Positions 32,913 through 42,502 of a stretch of DNA of 64,000 nt are shown here, in pieces. The stretch is taken from positions 33,390 through 97,389 of the forward strand of contig CAMDPK010000003.1 of assembly GCA_945904015.1 (NCBI GenBank), in the 5' to 3' direction. The notes below the pieces were generated by a model. The model was not told the origin of the DNA. It was given only the letters and a program-made list of their open reading frames with translations, and ran no database searches. The position numbers were made by a program, and so were the translations under genes. Within the stretch, counting starts at the first letter, position 1. Every line of letters starts with the position of its first letter. Source of the stretch: Candidatus Kuenenia stuttgartensis. Its GTDB lineage: Bacteria; Planctomycetota; Planctomycetia; Planctomycetales; Planctomycetaceae.

Positions 32913-33629
32913 GTGTCCGAGTCCCCTGACATCTCGACCTCGGACGCCTTCCTGCGAGCGAAGCTCGAAGCCCTCGCCGAATTCGCGGCCGGGGCCGGGC
33001 ACGAGATCAACAATCCGGTCGCGACCATCGTCGGCCGAGCAGAATTGCTGCTCAAAGGCGAAACGAACCCGGAACGTCGGCAAGCGCTGCTGACCATCGG
33101 GGCTCAAGCATTGCGCATTCGCGACATGATCGGTGACTTGATGGTCTTTGCTCGGCCGCCGAAGCCGGAACCGCAGCCGCTGAATCTCGCGAGCGTTGTG
33201 GACGATGTCTTGCTCAAGCTCGGTGAAACTCTGCGGGCAAAGTCGCTGAGCGTTGTACGGCAGGGCGAGCCTTCTGTGCCGATTCAGGCCGATCCGGTGC
33301 AATTGCGAGTCGTCATCAGCAATCTGCTGCTCAATAGCGCGAATGCGTCAGCGGTCGGCGGCTCGATCGAAATCGAATGCTCAAATAGGGAAGCGGATTC
33401 GCGGCGCTGGGCGGTGCTCACGTTGCATGATCGGGGAGCCGGGCTGTCGGCCATCGAACGCGAGCACCTTTTCGATCCGTTCTTCTCCGGCAGGCAAGCG
33501 GGACGCGGACTGGGTTTCGGCCTGTGCAAATGCTGGCGGATTGTCGAGATGCACGGCGGTCGAATCGACTGTGAATCGTCGGCCGAGAAGGGCACAACCT
33601 TCCGAGTGACTTGGCCAACGGTTGGCTGA
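32913..33629 (+). CDS. Sensor histidine kinase, soluble
   Basis: GTG 32913 (VSESPDISTSDAFLRAK) is preferred because the upstream open frame is repeat-derived. The 238-residue product has a HisKA domain (EFAAGAGHEINNPVATIVGRAELLL, phospho-acceptor His) and an HATPase domain: N box LRVVISNLLLNSANA, DRGAGL (G1), GRGLGFGLCKCWRIVEMHGG (G2). There is no membrane span or sensor domain, so it is cytosolic and receives its signal from other proteins. It follows the HTH-receiver regulator after 117 bases, and the two probably form a phosphorelay pair. Confidence 0.88.
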   Translation: MSESPDISTSDAFLRAKLEALAEFAAGAGHEINNPVATIVGRAELLLKGETNPERRQALLTIGAQALRIRDMIGDLMVFARPPKPEPQPLNLASVVDDVLLKLGETLRAKSLSVVRQGEPSVPIQADPVQLRVVISNLLLNSANASAVGGSIEIECSNREADSRRWAVLTLHDRGAGLSAIEREHLFDPFFSGRQAGRGLGFGLCKCWRIVEMHGGRIDCESSAEKGTTFRVTWPTVG

Positions 33630-33709
33630 GTTGTGGGGTCGTGTCGATGATTCCGCTCAGGCAAAACTCGCCGAGTGTGAGCGTCGTGAGTGATCGCCGC
33701 GTTCTCACA

Positions 33710-33824
33710 AGCCCCACCGGCCTTGTGCCGGTGGCTCGTTGGCCTTTGCACTACTTTGCTGCCGATCAATCCTTTGAGTAATGCAAAAGCCCGCGAGCCA
33801 CTGGGGCAAGCCCAGTGGGGTGAA
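33710..33824. repeat. Two small CCACC/GGTGG hairpins upstream of the DHDPS-like gene
   Basis: One hairpin pairs CCACCGGC (33714-33721) with GCCGGTGG (33727-33734). The second pairs CCACTGGG (33798-33805) with CCCAGTGG (33811-33818). The two units are also roughly inverted to each other (GTGGCTCG at 33731, CGAGCCAC at 33794). They fill the gap between the histidine kinase and the lyase and could form a larger cruciform. Confidence 0.65.
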
Positions 33825-33849
33825 GATAATTCTGGATCAGGACCGACTC

Positions 33850-34866
33850 ATGACCGCTCGACTGCAAGGCATCTTCACGCCGAATCTCGTTCCGCTCGAT
33901 TGCCGAGGCGACATCAACGAGCCGGAACTTCGACGGTACATCGACTGGCTAATCGCCAAGGGCGTGCATGGTCTGTATCCGAACGGCTCCACTGGCGAGT
34001 TCACTCGGTTCACAGTCGAGGAAAGGCGGCGGATCATCGAGATTGTTGCCGATCAGACGCGCGGCCGAGTTCCTATCCTGGCCGGTGCGGCCGAGGCCAA
34101 CGTCAAAGAAACCATCAAAGCCTGCGAGTACTACCACGAACTCGGCTGTCGAGCGGTCGCGATCGTGGCCCCCTTCTACTACAAGCTCAGCCCCGCGTCG
34201 GTGTATGCGTACTTCAAAGAGATCGCCAAGAACACGCCGATCGACGTGACGCTTTACAACATTCCGATGTTCGCCAGTCCGATCGACGTGCCGACGGTGC
34301 GACGCCTCGCCGATGAATGCGAGAAGGTCGTCGCGATCAAGGACAGTTCCGGCGACATCGTCCACATGATTCGCATGATTCAGGCAGTACGTCCGAGCCG
34401 CCCGGAATTTGCGTTCATGACCGGCTGGGACGCGGCATTGATGCCGATGCTGCTGATCGGCTGCGATGGCGGCACGAATGCGTCGTCGGGAGTCGTGCCC
34501 GAGGTCACTCGGTTGCTCTACGACCTGACCCTCAGCGGCCGGCTCGAGGAGGCGAGAAAAGTGCAATTCGATCTCGTGACCCTGTTCGACACGATGATCT
34601 ATTCCGCCGAATTCCCGAATGGATTCCGTGCAGCCGTCGACTTGCGCGGTTTTCAAATGGGCATCGGCCGCCAGCCGCAATCGGATCAACAAGTGACGGA
34701 CCTCGCCGCACTGAGCAATACGCTGCAATGTTTGCTCTCGCAACACGGCTTCACCGGTGAACCAATCGGCGGCTGCCCAAGCAGTGCCGCGAACGGAAAT
34801 GCTCAGGACGTCACCGCCATCGTGCAAACAGTCGTTGCTGAATTAAAACGCCGCGGACTCGTCTAG
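33850..34866 (+). CDS. Dihydrodipicolinate synthase/N-acetylneuraminate lyase family protein
   Basis: Start at ATG 33850 ([23 protein letters not shown]). The 338-residue product is longer than typical DHDPS (about 300) because of a C-terminal tail. It has the NGSTGEF motif, the Tyr of VTLYNIP and the Schiff-base Lys in [10 protein letters not shown]. The family condenses or cleaves pyruvate with aldehydes; sequence does not tell whether this member is DapA, a sialic acid lyase or a hydroxyproline/keto-acid aldolase. It is preceded by two hairpins and has no operon partner. Confidence 0.85.
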   Translation: MTARLQGIFTPNLVPLDCRGDINEPELRRYIDWLIAKGVHGLYPNGSTGEFTRFTVEERRRIIEIVADQTRGRVPILAGAAEANVKETIKACEYYHELGCRAVAIVAPFYYKLSPASVYAYFKEIAKNTPIDVTLYNIPMFASPIDVPTVRRLADECEKVVAIKDSSGDIVHMIRMIQAVRPSRPEFAFMTGWDAALMPMLLIGCDGGTNASSGVVPEVTRLLYDLTLSGRLEEARKVQFDLVTLFDTMIYSAEFPNGFRAAVDLRGFQMGIGRQPQSDQQVTDLAALSNTLQCLLSQHGFTGEPIGGCPSSAANGNAQDVTAIVQTVVAELKRRGLV

Positions 34867-34927
34867 ACATTCCGTTCTCGCTCTTCGAGTGTCACGGCTG
34901 AGTCAGCCGACGGAGCGCCGCACACTC

Positions 34928-34991
34928 ACCCGAAGCGTCAGCGAGGGCGAACCGTGATCCGGCGCGGCGGACCCTCGCTGACGCTTCGGGT
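34928..34991. repeat. Palindromic repeat between the DHDPS-like and DUF3999 genes
   Basis: The 20-bp arms are 34928-34947 (ACCCGAAGCGTCAGCGAGGG) and 34972-34991 with a 24-base loop. Two genes converge on it, so it may serve as a bidirectional terminator. The right arm includes the last base of the DUF3999 gene (34991). Confidence 0.85.
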
Positions 34992-36445
34992 TATGGAGTG
35001 GGCGACTCGTCTTTCGGCAGTTGGTCGATGCGGCGGCCCGCGTGGAAGAGTGCCCAGGCAAGAACGGCAACAAGCACGGCAGCGGCGGTGCCGAGCACCA
35101 GCGGGTTGTTGAGCACGCTCTTCAAGGCAACGGGCTTTTTGACCGGGGCGGACGATGCGGCTTGCGGGCCGAGCTTTGCGGTGAGCGGTTGGAAGCCGCG
35201 GCCGAGCGCAGATTGCAGCGCGGCGGTGTCGTATTGCGGCGAGTCAATCTCGTCGGCGCCGTATTGCAAACGGTACATGCTGGTCGGTGACGCGAGGAAA
35301 ACGAGTTGATGGACGTGGCCGTCGGCATCAATGCCGTCGATTTCGAGCGGTGGGCTGTCGCGGTTGTCGAGCACGATGCGATACACAGCGCGACGCTGTT
35401 CGGGGAACGGCAATTCGAGATGCTCTTGCTTCACGTCGCGAAACTCGAACTGCGAGACGACGGTTTGGCCAATCTCACGCCAATCGGTTTGCACTCCGTG
35501 TTTTTCCGGGATCAGCACGCTCGCGCGGCGGCTGAAATTGCGGCTGGACGTCTTCAATCGAAATGCGATGAGCGGATCACGTCGCGAAGTGATTTCGATC
35601 ACGGTTTGTTTCTGCACTTTGTCCTGGGTGATTTGAGCGACCTTGACCGCGTAGTCCGTGCGCGAGTCGCCCTGCGTGGTCTGCTGAGTTTCGTCGCGCC
35701 AGAATTCGATGCGGTCGATCCGGAATGGGCGACGGGCGATCACGGTCCGCTCGGTTCGGTCATCCTCGTTGCCGCCGCGAAGCCGCCGAGTCAGTTCGAG
35801 CAACTGCGACTCCTGATCCGAGGTCACGCTGTCGATCACGATGCGAAATTCGCGGTCGTTCGACGCCGGCAAGCGGACCTCGTGATGGCTGACGTCCATG
35901 TATTTGGAGTAGTCGAAGACGAGCGCTTCGGGCACAAGCGGCTGGTCGGCAGCCGCATTCGCCGCGAAGACGCGGACGCGCTGTTCAAAGTTTTTCAACG
36001 GAGTGATGAGTCGCAGGCCGTGCGGTTGCGCGTCGTCTTTCTCCAGCTTGATGCGAATTTCGAGCGCGTCATCTTCCAGCGGTTTGAGCGACACTTGTCG
36101 GGCGACCCATGTGCGGCGGTACGACTGCGATTTGGTTTCGGTCGCCTTTTGCACGAGATACGGCACGGCTTGGCCGCTCGCATCGACGACGCGCAGGTCC
36201 GAGAAATTGTCGTGCGTGGCTTCATAGACATCGCTGTCGAACGGCACGACGACGAGTTCCTCCTGCGTGCGCGAGTCGGTTTGGATGTCTTTGGAAAAAC
36301 GAAACGCAGTGGGCTCGTCAGCGACGCCGGTCGCTGAGATCAAAACTCCCAATGTCCAAGTCCCAATGACCAAGGAAATCCCAAATCTCAAATCCCAAAT
36401 TTGAAATTTCAAATTCCAGAACTTCCGCTGCGACCGTTTGGACAT
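34991..36445 (-). CDS. DUF3999 family protein
   Basis: ATG 36445 gives MSKRSQRKFWNLKFQIWDLRFGISLVIGTW, a signal-peptide-like start. An upstream in-frame ATG at 36484 is possible. The 484-residue product matches DUF3999: DSDVYEATHDNFSDLRVVDASGQAVPYLV near the N-terminus, beta-rich middle, and a C-terminal membrane helix (PLVLGTAAAVLVAVLAWALF). It is expected to face the periplasm. DUF3999 genes are commonly next to DUF2339 genes, as here (52 bases from it). The N-terminal hydrophobic segment is encoded by AAATTTGAAATTT-type repeat DNA. Confidence 0.82.
   Translation of the reverse strand: MSKRSQRKFWNLKFQIWDLRFGISLVIGTWTLGVLISATGVADEPTAFRFSKDIQTDSRTQEELVVVPFDSDVYEATHDNFSDLRVVDASGQAVPYLVQKATETKSQSYRRTWVARQVSLKPLEDDALEIRIKLEKDDAQPHGLRLITPLKNFEQRVRVFAANAAADQPLVPEALVFDYSKYMDVSHHEVRLPASNDREFRIVIDSVTSDQESQLLELTRRLRGGNEDDRTERTVIARRPFRIDRIEFWRDETQQTTQGDSRTDYAVKVAQITQDKVQKQTVIEITSRRDPLIAFRLKTSSRNFSRRASVLIPEKHGVQTDWREIGQTVVSQFEFRDVKQEHLELPFPEQRRAVYRIVLDNRDSPPLEIDGIDADGHVHQLVFLASPTSMYRLQYGADEIDSPQYDTAALQSALGRGFQPLTAKLGPQAASSAPVKKPVALKSVLNNPLVLGTAAAVLVAVLAWALFHAGRRIDQLPKDESPTP
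36370..36420. repeat. Low-complexity AAATCTCAAATTTGAAA-type repeat in the DUF3999 signal region
   Basis: Repeated AAATCCCAAAT and AAATTTGAAATTT motifs run through this stretch. A similar TTTGAGATTTGAGATTTGAGATT run is at 32800-32826, between other genes. Here it encodes the start of the DUF3999 protein (NLKFQIWDLRFGIS). Confidence 0.7.
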
Positions 36446-36497
36446 TGGAGCTTGGTCATTCGTTGGACATTGGGATTTGAACATTGGAAGTTCCCCT

Positions 36498-39020
36498 TTA
36501 GGTCAGTGCGTCCTGGGGTGGATCGGTGGGCGTGGCGAACGTCTGGCGGTATCGCAGGTACAAGAACGAACCGCTCAGCACCAAGATTCCCAGAATGATG
36601 AACGCGATGATGCGATAGAGTTGGTCAAGCTTGGCGAGATCGACGAAGAACACTTTCGCGGCGACCACGACGAACAAAAACAGTCCGACGAAGCGCAACG
36701 CGCGAACGTTTTTCAAGATGCCTGGCAAGATCAGGCCGAGTGCGAACACCGACCACAAGATCGACACGCCGCCGGAGCGCAGACCCTCGATGTAGTGTCG
36801 CAGGAACGAGTTGACTTCGAGCGTCAGAAACGCGAACAGCAGCGCGAGGCCGACGCAGCCCATCACGCGGCCGGCTTGCCGCGCGGCGACTTGCCCATTC
36901 AGCAACAAAAACGCGAATGCGAAAAACGCGACGACCGCGCCGAAGTCCAGCAGTCGCAACGAGGCGTCTCGGAAACTGTACTGCGAGCCGTACAACATTT
37001 GTTCGGTGATGGCCCACGAAGGCAAGTCGAACGCGACCAGTTTCACCAACAAGCCGCCGACAAACAGGACCAGCAATCCGAGCACGAAGTTGCTCGCGGT
37101 CGTGCGGTACTCGCTGACCAGCAGCAGGCACATGCCCAGCCACAGCAGCGTCAGGATCGGCAGCTTGAGCGTCGGCATCAGGAATCCAAACGTGCGATTC
37201 AATTCCAGATGCCAAAAAATGAAGAGCATTCCGAACGTCACGCCGATCGCGGCTTTGACCGCCCAGCGTTCGCGAATCCAGCCGGCAATGTCGGCCGCTT
37301 TGTCCACGGCCAATGGCGCGGCAGCGAGCGGCTTCGACAATAAACGGAAGCCGGCGGCCATCGAACCGATCGGCACGCCGAACATGACTAGCCGCTCGAC
37401 CAATTGCCGCAAGTAATCGCCCAACGGTAAATCGGCGACGGAAACTTGGCCGTATTGTCGCGGCAGATCGAGAAACGCGAACCGCCCCAGCACGATCAGG
37501 TACAGCAAATAGGCCACATGCCGCAGGAATTCGCTGTTCAGCTTGCCGGCGATCCAGAGCATCACGAAGGCCTGAATCGCCCAGCTTGTGGTGATCCACT
37601 CGCGCGACAACAGCAGCGGAATCGTGATCGCGACGAAGAACGACGAGAGCGCGGTGAAGCTCAGCATCAGCTCGCGATCGAGCACTCGCCGAACGAGGCA
37701 GTAATAAACGTGAGCGATGTAAAACACCGCCAAGCCCAGCGACACCGCCGCGACCCACTCGCGCGGGAATGATTTCTCGATCAGCCAAAAGCTGGTCGAG
37801 AAAAACACGCCCGCGTTGCCAAACAACACCAGCACGTCCAGCAGATTCGACTTCGTGCGATTGAGCAAGTTGTACAGGAAGACCATCGTCGAAAAGAGCA
37901 CGAAGAACGCGATCAGGAACGGCATGACTTCCCAAAAATATTTTGTCTGATAGTCGCCCAACGACGCGAACACCAAGCCGTAGTTGCCGACGAGACTGAG
38001 ATAGCTCAGCAGCGGCCAGTGCTTCTTCGCGCCGATGAATAGGACTCCCAATCCCAGCACTAGCATGTAGCCGAACAAACCGACGAAGTTGACGACGCCG
38101 GTCGAGAGCATCACGGGAGTGCCATAGCCGCCGATGATGCCCAGCACCGCGACCAACACCGAATGAAATCGAACCGAGATGCCGCCGGCGAGCGCCGTGA
38201 TCGCGATCATCACACCAAACGCCACGTTGGTGTCGATCAGCTTGTAGAAATTCGCCGCCGCGAACGCGCTGAAGTACAGCGTAGCGATCCCGCCCCCCAG
38301 CAACCCTTGTCCCATCAGGTGATATTTGCCGCCAAGCAATCGCGTGCCGGCCACGAGCATTCCCAACCCGGCCAGCGTGGACAATCCGACGCGGCCAATC
38401 GGTGCGATGAAGCCATGCTCGATCGAGTATTTCAAAAAGAAGCCGATGCCCACGACGAGCAACACGATGCCGACGCGCAGCAACCACTGACTGGCGATGG
38501 CGAATTCGACGGAGACTCCCTGCGGAATGTGTTCCTCGCCGACGATGATCCAATTCCAAATTTTGCGGAGGACTTCTTTCGCCGCGGTTTCAAAGCGATT
38601 CGGCGGCAGCGCGGCCTGCGGCGGCCTGCTCAGCGGTGTCCTCATCGATGTCGCGGCGTCCAGGAATTTGCCGAAGTCCGTGGCTGATTCCGAGGTTGGC
38701 TTCACAACGGGTTTGGTGGCGAATTGCGTGATTTGTTCTTCGGATTCGGGAATCTCGCACACGCTCGCGACGGACAGCGTCGGCGGAGATTCGGCCGGCG
38801 GTTCGGCTGGCGTCATCAGTCGCCCGAGAATTTGCTCGGCCAAGAGTCGGTTCTTTTCGACATCGGCTTGGACAGCTCGAAGCTGTCCCGCCAGTCGCTT
38901 GGTGAACTCATCTTGTTCGCGCTTCAATCGGGCGACCGCTTTCAGGGTCGCAATCGGCACGAACAAGAGGGCCGTGGGAACGACGAAGAACACGAGCACC
39001 CAAAAAAGTTGTTCCATCAT
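36498..39020 (-). CDS. DUF2339 polytopic membrane protein
   Basis: The 840-residue protein begins [21 protein letters not shown] short coiled-coil region follows (about 30-70, [25 protein letters not shown]). From about residue 170 there are some twenty hydrophobic helices up to the end, as in DUF2339 proteins. Function of the family is unknown; its size and topology suggest a transporter or envelope enzyme scaffold. The DUF3999 gene downstream on the same strand (52 bases away) is the usual partner, so the two probably act together in the inner membrane. Confidence 0.88.
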   Translation of the reverse strand: MMEQLFWVLVFFVVPTALLFVPIATLKAVARLKREQDEFTKRLAGQLRAVQADVEKNRLLAEQILGRLMTPAEPPAESPPTLSVASVCEIPESEEQITQFATKPVVKPTSESATDFGKFLDAATSMRTPLSRPPQAALPPNRFETAAKEVLRKIWNWIIVGEEHIPQGVSVEFAIASQWLLRVGIVLLVVGIGFFLKYSIEHGFIAPIGRVGLSTLAGLGMLVAGTRLLGGKYHLMGQGLLGGGIATLYFSAFAAANFYKLIDTNVAFGVMIAITALAGGISVRFHSVLVAVLGIIGGYGTPVMLSTGVVNFVGLFGYMLVLGLGVLFIGAKKHWPLLSYLSLVGNYGLVFASLGDYQTKYFWEVMPFLIAFFVLFSTMVFLYNLLNRTKSNLLDVLVLFGNAGVFFSTSFWLIEKSFPREWVAAVSLGLAVFYIAHVYYCLVRRVLDRELMLSFTALSSFFVAITIPLLLSREWITTSWAIQAFVMLWIAGKLNSEFLRHVAYLLYLIVLGRFAFLDLPRQYGQVSVADLPLGDYLRQLVERLVMFGVPIGSMAAGFRLLSKPLAAAPLAVDKAADIAGWIRERWAVKAAIGVTFGMLFIFWHLELNRTFGFLMPTLKLPILTLLWLGMCLLLVSEYRTTASNFVLGLLVLFVGGLLVKLVAFDLPSWAITEQMLYGSQYSFRDASLRLLDFGAVVAFFAFAFLLLNGQVAARQAGRVMGCVGLALLFAFLTLEVNSFLRHYIEGLRSGGVSILWSVFALGLILPGILKNVRALRFVGLFLFVVVAAKVFFVDLAKLDQLYRIIAFIILGILVLSGSFLYLRYRQTFATPTDPPQDALT

Positions 39021-39521
39021 CGAACCTCGTCGACGGCCTCTTCTCGTTGAGAAGGAGAAGGGGCGGTCAGTACAGGCGTTGGCTCACAGAATTGCAACGC
39101 ACGGAAAGCGTCTCGATTTCGCGCTCATCCAAGGAGTGCTCGAATCGAGCAATCCTTGCTGTCAAAAACACAAGAATCCCAAAAGTTCGACAACGCACGA
39201 CGTCTTGTCCTGATCCACGGCATCCCTGAATCCGAATGGCTCGGGAAATTACTGGCAACAGACTCCGTGAGTTCTTGCGGCCTATTGCGGCCACGGATTG
39301 AAATGGGATCAGCCGATATTGGTCGCGCCGCGCACTCGGTGCGCAGGTGATTCACCCACTTGTTTGTCAACGCGCGCTGCGTGTGATTTATCATGGTCGC
39401 GCGAAGTTGTCGAACCGTTGAAAAACCGTTTGCGTTTTGAAAAGGCGCTGTTAAAGTCTCGCCCCGTTGCCAGAACTGGGTCGTGATTGATGCCTGCTGC
39501 GAATCGATCTAGGAGACTCTC
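39021..39521. other. Divergent intergenic region
   Basis: About 500 bases separate the DUF2339 gene (minus) from the DUF3500 gene (plus). Open frames here are short and lack ribosome binding sites. Promoters for both genes should be in this stretch, but I see no convincing -35/-10 pair or operator. Confidence 0.5.
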
Positions 39522-40580
39522 ATGCCTGATCGCGAACGCTGTCCCGAGTGTGAGTGTCCGGAAGCGGATTGGTTCGGAAAGGTGACTCGCCGTCGCTTTG
39601 TGCAAGCGGCGAGTGCCAGTGCTGCGGCGATGGCTTTGCCGCGAGTCCTGCGAGCGGAAGAATCCGCCGCCGATGCGAAGGCTCCGGAGTCGCTTGTCAA
39701 AAAGCTGTATGACTCGCTGAGCGAAAAGCAGAAGGAAGAAATCTGCTTCACTTGGGACTACACCGACGATCGCAAAGTGCTGCGGACGCATGTCTCGAAC
39801 AACTGGTTCATCACCGATGTGAAGACGCTCGGCATTGGCACGAATTTCTACACGCGCGATCAGAAAGATATGATCGAGGCCCTGTTCTGGAGCCTTTACA
39901 ACAAGGACTGGCACGACCGCATCCGCAAGCAATTGCAGGACGATGCCGGTGGCTACGGCAAGCAACAGACCATTGCCATCTTCGGCAAGCCCGGCAGCGA
40001 GAAGTTTGAACTCGTGATGACCGGACGACATCTGACGATTCGCTGCGACGGCAATACGACCGAGCACGTCGCGTTCGGCGGGCCGATTTTTTATGGGCAC
40101 GCGGCATCGGGGTTCACGGAGAAGGTCAACCATCCCGACAACGTCTTTTGGCCGCAGGCTCTGAAGGCGAATGAGTTATTTAAGATGCTCGACGGCAAGC
40201 AGCGCGAGGCAGCCTTGATCGAGAAGATGCCCAACGAGAGTGCGGTTGCGTTTCAGGGGAAGGGAAAGTTCCCCGGATTGCTCGCTTCGGAGTTGAGCAA
40301 GGATCAGCGTGAGCATCTGCAGAGCGTGTTGAATCTGCTGGTCGAGCCGTACCGGTCGTCAGATCAGCAGGAAGTGACGAAGTGCTTGATGGCACAGGGC
40401 GGTTTGGAGCAGTGTCGCTTGGCGTTCTATCGCGAAGGCGACTTGGGGAACGATGGGGTCTGGGATAACTGGCGTTTGGAAGGTCCGTCGTTTGTGTGGC
40501 ATTTCCGTGGAACACCTCATGTGCATGTCTGGGTCAATGTGGCTGATGATCCGTCGGTCCTGACCAATGCTCGCGGCTAG
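39522..40580 (+). CDS. Tat-exported DUF3500 protein
   Basis: ATG 39522 follows AGGAG. The 352-residue protein has a Tat-like leader preceded by a Cys-rich start (CPECECPEADW), then TRRRFVQAASASAAAMALPRVLRAEE. The rest is DUF3500-like: KLYDSLSEKQKEEICFTWDY, FGGPIFYGHAASGF, NVFWPQALKANELFKMLDGKQR and C-terminal FVWHFRGTPHVHVWVNVA. Histidine-rich C-terminal motifs suggest metal binding. The family has no proven activity. Folding before export (Tat) is consistent with a bound cofactor. Confidence 0.82.
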   Translation: MPDRERCPECECPEADWFGKVTRRRFVQAASASAAAMALPRVLRAEESAADAKAPESLVKKLYDSLSEKQKEEICFTWDYTDDRKVLRTHVSNNWFITDVKTLGIGTNFYTRDQKDMIEALFWSLYNKDWHDRIRKQLQDDAGGYGKQQTIAIFGKPGSEKFELVMTGRHLTIRCDGNTTEHVAFGGPIFYGHAASGFTEKVNHPDNVFWPQALKANELFKMLDGKQREAALIEKMPNESAVAFQGKGKFPGLLASELSKDQREHLQSVLNLLVEPYRSSDQQEVTKCLMAQGGLEQCRLAFYREGDLGNDGVWDNWRLEGPSFVWHFRGTPHVHVWVNVADDPSVLTNARG

Positions 40581-40868
40581 TGCTTCTGCCGTTGGTCGAG
40601 CATCGTGAGCCGCTCTCTTCTGTGAATTGATTCGTTCTGTCATTTCTTGAAAAGTGTCTGTTCGACAGTCATCTCGTTCGTTGGATCGTTTCAGCTAGTC
40701 CTTTCTGTTGGCAATTCGTCGTGATTGTGTCTTGGAATTTGCGGCTGCATTTTTGGTTCGTTCCTCTGTTCTCATTTAGCGAGGCCTATCTTGAGCCGTT
40801 CTTTTCCCGCCGCCCGTCAGAGAAAAGAAGTCCGTCAGCCAAAAGTCGCGCAGAGAAATTCGGAGTCA

Positions 40869-41690
40869 TTGAATCATGGCCCAACACTTTCGCTCAATCA
40901 GGCCACGACTTTGCGTTGGTCGTTTGAGGAGGACGTACTCCGGTATCGGTTGGCTGGGATTGACACGATGGGGGTCTGGCTGCCGAAGCTGTTGGAGTAC
41001 GGCGAAGATCGCGGGCTGGAGTGGTTGAGCGAGAACGGCATGTCGGTCTCGACGTTGTCGTACGCGGGTGGGTTCACCGGCGCTTTCGGGCACGAGTTGG
41101 AAGACGTGCTGGAGGAAACGCTGGACTTGATTCATTTAGCAGGGATGCTGCGGGCGAAGTCATTGGTAGTCGTGACCGGACCGATCAACAATCACATCAC
41201 GAAACACGCGACGCGGTTGGTGGTTGACTCGCTGAAGGAGTTGGCTGACGAGGCGGCGGGCAATGACGTGACGATTTCGCTGATGCCGATGCGGAAAGTG
41301 TTTTGTCGAGATTGGACGTTTTTGCACGGCCTGGATGAAACGCTGGCGATTCTCGACCGAGTGAACCACCCGGCAGTGCAGTTGGCGTTCGATGTTTATC
41401 ACCTTTGGCCGGAGAAGGGATTGCTTCAGCGGCTGCCGGAATTGGTGTCTCGGATTGGTGTCGTACAGGTCAGTGATGCTTCTCCTGCCGGAACCTCCGA
41501 GTTTGACCGCGTTTTGCCGGGCGAGGGGATTCTGCCGGTGGCCGGAATTCTGAAGGGATTGATCGACGCCGGGTATCGCGGCTGCGTGGATTATCAAATC
41601 TGGTCCGAGTCGCTTTGGCAGTCTGTGAACCAAGATTGGTTGCAGCATTGTCGGCAGAACTACGACCAGATGTGCCCCGTGAGCCGTTGA
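40869..41690 (+). CDS. Sugar phosphate isomerase/epimerase-like TIM-barrel protein
   Basis: The start is uncertain: no ATG precedes the conserved first strand (LSLNQATT). TTG 40869 is the closest start codon with a GGAG just before it; a TTG at 40725 opens a longer, poorly conserved frame. The 273-residue product is an AP-endonuclease-2-type xylose isomerase-like barrel: LAGIDTMGVWLPKL, LVVVTGPINNH, VQLAFDVYHLWPEKG, VVQVSDASPAG and GEGILPVAGIL. Conserved His, Asp and Glu positions would bind a divalent metal. The substrate is a sugar or inositol derivative, not further defined. Confidence 0.82.
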   Translation: MNHGPTLSLNQATTLRWSFEEDVLRYRLAGIDTMGVWLPKLLEYGEDRGLEWLSENGMSVSTLSYAGGFTGAFGHELEDVLEETLDLIHLAGMLRAKSLVVVTGPINNHITKHATRLVVDSLKELADEAAGNDVTISLMPMRKVFCRDWTFLHGLDETLAILDRVNHPAVQLAFDVYHLWPEKGLLQRLPELVSRIGVVQVSDASPAGTSEFDRVLPGEGILPVAGILKGLIDAGYRGCVDYQIWSESLWQSVNQDWLQHCRQNYDQMCPVSR

Positions 41691-41782
41691 ATCGGCGATG
41701 ATGGTTGCCGACAAGCCGCGTGAATCTCACGAAGAGTCGCGATAGGATGCCCCCTCCGAATTTTGGAGCCGGGGGCTGGGCC

Positions 41783-42487
41783 ATGCACGATTGGTTGTCG
41801 CTGGAAGAACTCGCGCAGTTTTTGGGGCGAGATCGTCGCGAGATCGAAAAGCTCGTGCAGCGCGGCCGCATTCCAGGCCGGAAGTTACAAGCGGAGTGGC
41901 AGTTTCATCCCGCCGAGGTCACGTATTGGCTTGAGCAGGAAATGCGTGAGTATTCCGGCGACGAATTGCACGGCCTCGAGCGTGCGCATCAAGACTCGGA
42001 AGCGGACATTCGCTGTCCCGTGCGAAGTTTGTTGCATCCAGACACTGTGCAGGTACCGCTGGAGGCGCGCACGAAACGTTCGGTCCTGGAGTGCTTGATT
42101 GAGGTTGCCGGACGCACCTGGCAGATTTGGCAACCGGCCGAGATTTTGCAAGCGGTGCAACAGCGTGAAGAGGTGATGTCCACCGGCTTCGAGTCGGGCG
42201 TCGCGATTCCGCATCCGCGCAATCCGTTGCCGGAGGCATACGGTCAATCGGTGATCGCGTTTGGACGAACGTTTTCCGGCATCCCGTTCGGCGCGCCGAA
42301 ACGGCAGTTGAGCGATTTGTTTTTCTTGGTGTTGTGCCGCGACTCACGCACGCATCTGCATGTGCTCTCGCGGTTGGGGAGAATCATTCAACTCCCCGGA
42401 TTCCTGGACGAGCTTCGATCTGCGGACGATGCGCTGACGGCCTACGAGATCGTGTGCTCGGCGGACGAAACGTTGAGTGGCTCGTAG
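41783..42487 (+). CDS. HTH domain fused to PTS EIIA (nitrogen-type)
   Basis: ATG 41783 (MHDWLSLEELAQFLGRDRREIEKLVQRGRIPGRKLQAEWQFHPAEV) is chosen; an ATG at 41747 is possible. Residues about 1-55 form an excisionase-like DNA-binding helix-turn-helix. Residues about 90-235 are an EIIA-Ntr/mannitol-type domain with the phospho-acceptor His144 in GVAIPHPRN. No other PTS component is nearby. The protein probably uses phosphorylation of EIIA to control DNA binding, linking carbon or nitrogen status to transcription; that is inferred from domain order. It converges with a HAMP protein 15 bases downstream. Confidence 0.85.
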   Translation: MHDWLSLEELAQFLGRDRREIEKLVQRGRIPGRKLQAEWQFHPAEVTYWLEQEMREYSGDELHGLERAHQDSEADIRCPVRSLLHPDTVQVPLEARTKRSVLECLIEVAGRTWQIWQPAEILQAVQQREEVMSTGFESGVAIPHPRNPLPEAYGQSVIAFGRTFSGIPFGAPKRQLSDLFFLVLCRDSRTHLHVLSRLGRIIQLPGFLDELRSADDALTAYEIVCSADETLSGS

Positions 42488-42502
42488 AACAGTGTTGGAC
42501 GA

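Noticed and set aside
36625..38559. 644-codon minus-strand open frame
   Set aside because: It is on the same strand as the DUF2339 gene but in another frame, Arg-rich and without motifs.
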